From JAIBAI01 sp044238875 (GTDB lineage Bacteria > Bacteroidota > Bacteroidia > M30B66), in the NCBI GenBank assembly GCA_044238875.1, contig JBIICM010000102.1:1-8848 (forward strand): 8,848 nucleotides of DNA, given 5' to 3'. The notes beneath the pieces are model-generated. The model ran no database searches. It worked only from the letters and a program-made list of their open reading frames with translations, and had not been told where the DNA came from. The number at the start of each line of letters is the position of its first letter. Positions within the stretch are counted from its first letter, which is position 1. Shown here piece by piece: positions 5,718 to 8,848 of the stretch. Position numbers and translations under genes: made by a program.

Positions 5718-6779
5718 ATGTCAGGTTTAAGGTTTATCCTTTTTCTTTTGCCCCTGTCGCTGTTTGCCCAAGGTGATCCTGTTGTTTATTCATTGTATTT
5801 TACCGGCAATACCGGGATGGATACAATGCCCGCCCCAGCCGTTCAACTGCTCGCCTTTGAAAGTTTTAATGATAGCCTGAGTACCATCCTTATGCTGGGT
5901 AATGCTTCAGGAAAAGATATTTCAAAAAAAACATTCCAACAGAGGGCAGAGGTTATCCGGCCGCAGCTTGAACTTTTTTCTGCCTATCAGGGTAAATTTT
6001 TTATGCTGGCCGGAGAGGCCGAATGGAACGGATCGTCCTATTTGGGCGGTTCAATGAATTTGCAATGCAGTGAATATGTAAATGAATGGCTCAATAAAAA
6101 TTCTATCATCCGCAATAGCGGTAAACAAGCCTATTCAACAGAAAAGATGCCTGAACTCATTCATTTAAATAAAGGGGTGAGCCTGATCATTTTCGACTCT
6201 CAGTGGTGGCTTCAATCAGGAATTGTTTTTGGAAAGCGTCACTTAAAAAAAGACTGGCTGAACCGCCTCGACAGCCTTTGCCGGATTGCAACCCAAAACG
6301 GTGATCTGTTGTTAATGGCCGCTCATCATTCACTAATCAGCAATGGAAAACGCATTCATAACCGGCAGCCGCTCCGGTTTCTTTTCAATTTTACTCCGCT
6401 AAAACTGGCTTCACTGGCCGGATTAACCAGGTGGCTGAATCAGGACTTAAACCAACCCCGATACCGCAGTTTCAGGAATAGAATTCAGAAAGTGATTGAA
6501 AAATATCCCGGACTGATTTACCTTTCGTCCCATGAGTATAATATGCAATATATGGTATCGGAACACATTCATCATGTGATCAGCGGATCGGGAGCCGGCA
6601 CAAGGCAAATTGACCGGTACAAGTATCCTGCAAGGTTTATGGACGATCAGCAAACAGGTTTTTTCAGGATCTGTCTGCACCAGTCGGGTCAGGTATCATT
6701 GCATGCATACAGTGCCAAAGTAAGGGGTGAATACTGGAAATCAGTTATGTTTACCCATCCGTTAAAATTTAAACAGTAA
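5718..6779 (+). CDS. Secreted metallophosphoesterase-like protein, probably non-catalytic
   Basis: The 353-residue protein starts with a signal peptide (about 1-18, RFILFLLPLSLFAQ). The rest follows the order of a calcineurin-like phosphoesterase, but the metal-binding motifs are altered. The usual GDxG is GNTG (30-33), GDN is GNA (61-63), and GNHDW is GEAEW (99-103). The GHEH of the last motif is SHEY (271-274). Non-catalytic landmarks of the family remain: IIFDSQWWL (157-165), AAHHSLISNGKRIH (201-214) and the beta-strand VISGSGAG (288-294). From this I infer that the fold is kept and the di-metal site is lost, making it a binding or structural protein outside the inner membrane. The family assignment is by motif order, not a search. 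The next gene, dedA-like, starts 5 bases after its stop, so the two are very likely one operon. Confidence 0.7.
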   Translation: MSGLRFILFLLPLSLFAQGDPVVYSLYFTGNTGMDTMPAPAVQLLAFESFNDSLSTILMLGNASGKDISKKTFQQRAEVIRPQLELFSAYQGKFFMLAGEAEWNGSSYLGGSMNLQCSEYVNEWLNKNSIIRNSGKQAYSTEKMPELIHLNKGVSLIIFDSQWWLQSGIVFGKRHLKKDWLNRLDSLCRIATQNGDLLLMAAHHSLISNGKRIHNRQPLRFLFNFTPLKLASLAGLTRWLNQDLNQPRYRSFRNRIQKVIEKYPGLIYLSSHEYNMQYMVSEHIHHVISGSGAGTRQIDRYKYPARFMDDQQTGFFRICLHQSGQVSLHAYSAKVRGEYWKSVMFTHPLKFKQ

Positions 6780-6784
6780 AGATT

Positions 6785-7429
6785 TTGGGTGATTTCCTGA
6801 ATACAGCAAAAGAATTCTTGGGCTACTTCCAGCCTGAGTTCATCATCGGGTACGGAGGTTTGTTTTTGTTGCTCACCGTTGTATTTATTGAGAACGGACT
6901 ATTCTTTGGATTTTTTCTACCGGGTGATTCCCTGATGTTTACTGCAGGATTGTTGTGTGCTACAAAGGTACTTCCCCACCCCATCTGGCTGGTGCTTGTT
7001 TCCGTATTCATCACTGCAATTGTGGGCAGTGTGGTTGGGTATTATTTTGGCATAAAGGCCGGACCGGGATTGTATGCAAAAAAAGACACCTTCTTTTTCC
7101 GTAAAAACCACCTGAAAACGGCAGCTGCATTTTTCGAAAAATATGGTCTCAGAACACTTATCATTGGCCGCTTTCTGCCGGTAATCAGAACATTTGCACC
7201 CATTGTTGCCGGATTGATTGGTATGGATTTCTGGCGGTTTATGGCCGGTAACATAGCAGGATCCGCCGCATGGGTGGGCTCTTTGGTAACTCTGGGTTAT
7301 TACCTGGGTATCATTTGGCCGTCAGCAGAAGAATACCTGGGATATATCATCCTTGCACTCGTGCTGATTACCGCTTTACCGGTAGTTAAAACCATGCTGG
7401 GAGCCAAAAGAAAAAAGATCGGCAGTTGA
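6785..7429 (+). CDS. DedA-family membrane protein
   Basis: The 214-residue inner-membrane protein belongs to the DedA/SNARE-associated (PF09335) family. Members include transporters that recycle undecaprenyl phosphate or move other lipids across the membrane. Family motifs are visible: Glu36 in FIENGLFFGFFLPGDSL (34-50), the GYYFG segment (85-89), and GRFLPVIRTFAPIVAG (128-143) with Arg129 and Arg135. GNIAGSAAWVGSLVTLGYYLG (155-175) follows. The start is TTG at 6785; no in-frame ATG lies near, and this start gives the normal DedA N-terminus (GDFLNTAKEFLGY). The spacing to the upstream gene is only 5 bases, so translation is probably coupled to it. A hairpin and T-rich tract begin 40 bases after the stop codon. 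Substrate is not predictable here. Confidence 0.92.
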   Translation: MGDFLNTAKEFLGYFQPEFIIGYGGLFLLLTVVFIENGLFFGFFLPGDSLMFTAGLLCATKVLPHPIWLVLVSVFITAIVGSVVGYYFGIKAGPGLYAKKDTFFFRKNHLKTAAAFFEKYGLRTLIIGRFLPVIRTFAPIVAGLIGMDFWRFMAGNIAGSAAWVGSLVTLGYYLGIIWPSAEEYLGYIILALVLITALPVVKTMLGAKRKKIGS

Positions 7430-7451
7430 TTAAAGCAAAAAATTTTGTCAG

Positions 7452-7480
7452 TTCAAAGTCCCAAGCTCAAAGTTCATAGG
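7452..7480 (+). repeat. Degenerate 7-bp tandem repeat
   Basis: Four consecutive heptamers read TTCAAAG, TCCCAAG, CTCAAAG and TTCATAG. Each resembles TTCAAAG with one to three changes. The run merges into the hairpin just downstream. It does not look coding in any frame. Confidence 0.45.
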
Positions 7481-7514
7481 CTTATAAGGTATAAGTTGAA
7501 CTTTTAACTTTTTT
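7469..7514 (+). terminator. Hairpin with T-rich tail after dedA
   Basis: AAAGTTCA (7469-7476) pairs perfectly with TGAACTTT (7497-7504). Inside it CTTAT (7481-7485) pairs with ATAAG (7491-7495) around the loop AAGGT, with TAGG and T left as an internal bulge. A T-rich run reaches 7514. It probably ends the phosphoesterase-like/dedA transcript. The stem is A/T-rich, so termination strength is uncertain and it may instead be part of an intergenic repeat element. Confidence 0.5.
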
Positions 7515-7616
7515 CACTTTTCACTTTACCTCACACTGCCTGCAACACCTCACTCCAACAACACAAAGACCGAAAATTAATAACTATTTTAGTTCTTCTG
7601 CAGGGCTTTTGGGTAA
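7505..7616. other. Intergenic stretch with no gene seen
   Basis: Together with the repeat and hairpin before it, this fills the gap between dedA (ending at 7429) and the vapC stump (from 7617). It holds short pyrimidine-rich repeats of the type CACTTTT-CACTTTA and a weak inverted repeat AACTA/TAGTT near 7583-7595. I see no reading frame with protein-like composition on either strand. Confidence 0.5.
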
Positions 7617-7793
7617 TTAAATGCTGAATGGATCCACAACTTCAAGAGAACCTATTCTGCTAAAATCTTTTGTGTTGCGAGTAAGTAAACACAATTTGTA
7701 AACAATTGCAGTTGATGCAATTATTGCATCTGGAAGTTTTATTTTCGTGTTTTTTCTAATTTCAACGGCCTTTAATTTTATTGAAGTAGGCAT
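7617..7793 (-). pseudogene. C-terminal remnant of a VapC-type PIN-domain toxin
   Basis: On the minus strand an open frame of 58 codons ends at a TAA (7619-7617). It reads as the second half of a VapC: KAVEIRKNTKIKLPDAIIAS, then TAIVYKLCLLTRNTKDFSRI, then GSLEVVDPF. The LPDAIIAxTA block carries the PIN domain's third acidic ligand, and TRNTKDF the fourth. The N-terminal half, with the first Asp and the conserved Glu, is missing. The frame is cut at about 7780 by the terminal repeat of the adjoining insertion sequence. The first two to four codons, including the apparent ATG at 7793-7791 just after the transposase stop, are IS sequence and not native. No antitoxin gene remains. VapC enzymes are RNases, but this stump should be inactive. 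Confidence 0.8.
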
Positions 7794-7805
7794 TTAGCTA
7801 ATAGC
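7780..7805. repeat. Left terminal inverted repeat of the IS1595-family element
   Basis: The bases here match the reverse complement of 8725-8750 at 21 of 26 positions, with 15 of the first 16 identical (ATTGAA, one change, TAGGCATTT). The conventional end may be at the GG (7789), since many elements of this family begin with GG, or at the outer TTGAA. The transposase stop codon (7796-7794) lies inside it. Confidence 0.75.
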
Positions 7806-8687
7806 TAGTTTTCGATACGGACACGGCTCAGATTTGACCATTCTAAGCATCAGGTTTTCAAAAATACCATCGGTCATAAAGTGTCGGTTGAATCGATAGG
7901 TGTATTCGTCCACGTAAGCTTGTAAATACTTCACCGAGTGGTGGACACCGCGTAACCAAGCTTTAAACATCATAATCGTTCGATGAATTTCTGGAAAGTT
8001 CTTCCCTTTCTTAACCGACTTTACGTGCTGTAGTTTGGGGAAATCTTTCTCTAAGCCCTTGTAACCGGTCCATTTATCGGTTTTTACTTCGGCTTGTGGC
8101 GAAATATGAGATTCCATGAATTGCTTCAAGTTCTTTCTACTTGCGGTAGGAATTACTTGTCCATACATCCTTGAAACTCCTTTACCATTCTTCTCAATGG
8201 CTACAGCTAGAATTCTCTTCTTCCCTTCATTACGTCCAACAGCAGTATCGTCCTGGCCGCCTACGTAGGTCTCATCTACTTCAACCTTTTGGGTCATCGG
8301 AAATGCGTTACTGCTGCGCATGGCTTTCATCACCTTTTGTTTAAACAACCAGCAGGTCTTTTGTCGAAGTTCCAGCTTGCGACTCAACTCAGTGCTGGCA
8401 ATCCCCTTCTTGCTAGTAGACACATAGTACACTATGTAAAAGGCCTTTAGAATCGAGAACTTTAAACCATGAAATAAAGTTCCTGCCGTTGCCGATTCAA
8501 TCGAATTGCACTTAGTGCACTGCCGGCTAAACTCATGGTTGCCTTTGCAGAATTTATCGTGCCCACAGCTTGAGCAGCGAAAACCATTCTTCCACTTAAG
8601 ATCAACCATATACCTATAGCAACTCGCCTCATCAGGAAAACGCTCTTGAAACTCAAATATCGATAGACTTTTGTATTTGCGCTCCAT
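7794..8687 (-). CDS. IS1595-family transposase (ISXO2-like DDE)
   Basis: The 297-residue protein catalyses movement of the element around it. A zinc ribbon lies near the N-terminus, with Cys38, Cys41, Cys57 and Cys60 in CSSCGHDKF and CTKCNSIES, followed by the family phrase TAGTLFHGLKF. The ISXO2-like catalytic domain follows, with Asp138 in EVDETYVGG, Asp204 in KTDKWTGY, and the conserved C-terminal block GVHHSVKYLQAYVDEYTYRFNRH, where Glu261 is a candidate third acidic residue. The length is normal and there is no frameshift, so it may still be active. The gene begins at the ATG at 8687, about 40-60 bases inside the right end. It ends within the left inverted repeat. Confidence 0.93.
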   Translation of the reverse strand: MERKYKSLSIFEFQERFPDEASCYRYMVDLKWKNGFRCSSCGHDKFCKGNHEFSRQCTKCNSIESATAGTLFHGLKFSILKAFYIVYYVSTSKKGIASTELSRKLELRQKTCWLFKQKVMKAMRSSNAFPMTQKVEVDETYVGGQDDTAVGRNEGKKRILAVAIEKNGKGVSRMYGQVIPTASRKNLKQFMESHISPQAEVKTDKWTGYKGLEKDFPKLQHVKSVKKGKNFPEIHRTIMMFKAWLRGVHHSVKYLQAYVDEYTYRFNRHFMTDGIFENLMLRMVKSEPCPYRKLAIS

Positions 8688-8724
8688 GTTCTTTGATTTA
8701 TGCCAGCAATTTAAAGAGTTATGT

Positions 8725-8750
8725 GCTATAATTCAAATGCCTATTTCAAT
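8725..8750. repeat. Right terminal inverted repeat of the IS1595-family element
   Basis: This is the partner of 7780-7805. Read on the minus strand it starts ATTGAAATAGGCATTT and matches the left end at 21 of 26 positions. It lies 38 bases upstream of the transposase ATG, so it probably overlaps or adjoins the transposase promoter. Confidence 0.75.
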
Positions 8751-8848
8751 TCATTTAAGTAGGCCAGAGAAGACTTCGACGCAGCTCGTTCCAAGCCGAG
8801 GTGATTTAAGTTACCCCTTGCTGCTCTCATACCATTACTGATGTCTCT
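8741..8848 (-). pseudogene. Fragment of an IS4-type transposase (DUF4372 region), interrupted by the IS1595 element
   Basis: The minus-strand frame is open from the window edge and encodes 35 residues, RDISNGMRAARGNLNHLGLE followed by RAASKSSLAYLNELK, then TAG (8743-8741). This is the phrase found near the end of the N-terminal DUF4372 domain in IS4-family transposases of Bacteroidota, where SxxYLNEHR-type sequence normally continues into the DDE domain. Here the match stops after YLNE, just where the IS1595 terminal repeat begins, and the last residues and the stop come from that repeat. The rest of the transposase is not found on the other side of the IS. The gene's 5' part lies beyond the window. 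Confidence 0.75.

Larger units (their letters stand above)
7780..8750 (-). mobile_element. IS1595-family (ISXO2-like) insertion sequence
   Basis: This is a complete-looking IS of 971 bases if the full inverted repeats are counted, or 953 bases if it ends at the GG dinucleotides (7789-8741). It carries one intact transposase gene. The inverted repeats are imperfect. Flanking 8-mers do not match under either boundary choice (TTGAAGTA against TATTTCAA, or TTAATTTT against TCATTTAA). The left flank is a vapC stump and the right flank a piece of an IS4-type transposase, so the element no longer sits in its original target. Confidence 0.85.

Noticed and set aside
6447..7254. Several minus-strand frames of 60-77 codons under the phosphoesterase-like and dedA genes
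   Set aside because: They overlap one another and well-supported genes, and lack any family signal.
7452..7520. A small CRISPR-like array
   Set aside because: The units are 7 bases, directly adjacent and degenerate, with no spacers and no cas genes in the window.
8462..8656. Second minus-strand frame inside the IS1595 transposase as a possible frameshift partner
   Set aside because: The transposase is complete in one frame with all expected motifs, so no programmed frameshift or accessory protein is needed.
7772..8758. A possible target-site duplication around the IS (TTAATTTT and TCATTTAA)
   Set aside because: Only about half of the positions agree in A/T-rich sequence, and other boundary choices do no better.

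Overview
The window looks like a piece of a Bacteroidota chromosome. The signs are: a 64-residue bS21 gene followed by a XerC/D recombinase; no clear Shine-Dalgarno sequences; several copies of the Bacteroidota -7 promoter motif TAnnTTTG placed just before start codons; and proteins (dapD, PiT, DedA, EEP hydrolase) with the family features of that phylum. I cannot assign a genus from sequence alone.

Layout. Positions 1-398 hold the C-terminal end of an unrecognised membrane protein, cut by the window start. Next come dapD (lysine/diaminopimelate pathway, 435-1256), rpsU (1346-1540) with a hairpin/T-tract terminator, and a xerC/xerD-like tyrosine recombinase (1698-2579). A PiT-type phosphate transporter (2660-4063) is followed 23 bases later by a small SRPBCC/AHSA1-like protein (4087-4479). 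A membrane-anchored endonuclease/exonuclease/phosphatase-family protein (5631-4498) converges on it from the minus strand. Divergent from that gene is a two-gene unit: a secreted protein that looks like a calcineurin-type phosphoesterase that has lost its metal ligands (5718-6779), and a DedA-family membrane protein (6785-7429).

The right end, 7430-8848, is accessory DNA. It contains a repeat-rich, hairpin-forming intergenic stretch, the C-terminal stump of a VapC/PIN toxin (7793-7617), a complete IS1595-family (ISXO2-like) insertion sequence of about 0.95-0.97 kb, and an N-terminal-region fragment of an IS4-type (DUF4372) transposase running off the window. The two flanks of the IS come from unrelated genes and show no matching target duplication, so the locus was rearranged after insertion.

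Most of the window is ordinary housekeeping content. The points most worth checking are the IS junction chimera, the repeated pattern of -7 boxes 4-7 bases from the ATG (predicted leaderless mRNAs), and the apparently non-catalytic phosphoesterase coupled to dedA. I found no RNA genes, CRISPR arrays or obvious new defence system.
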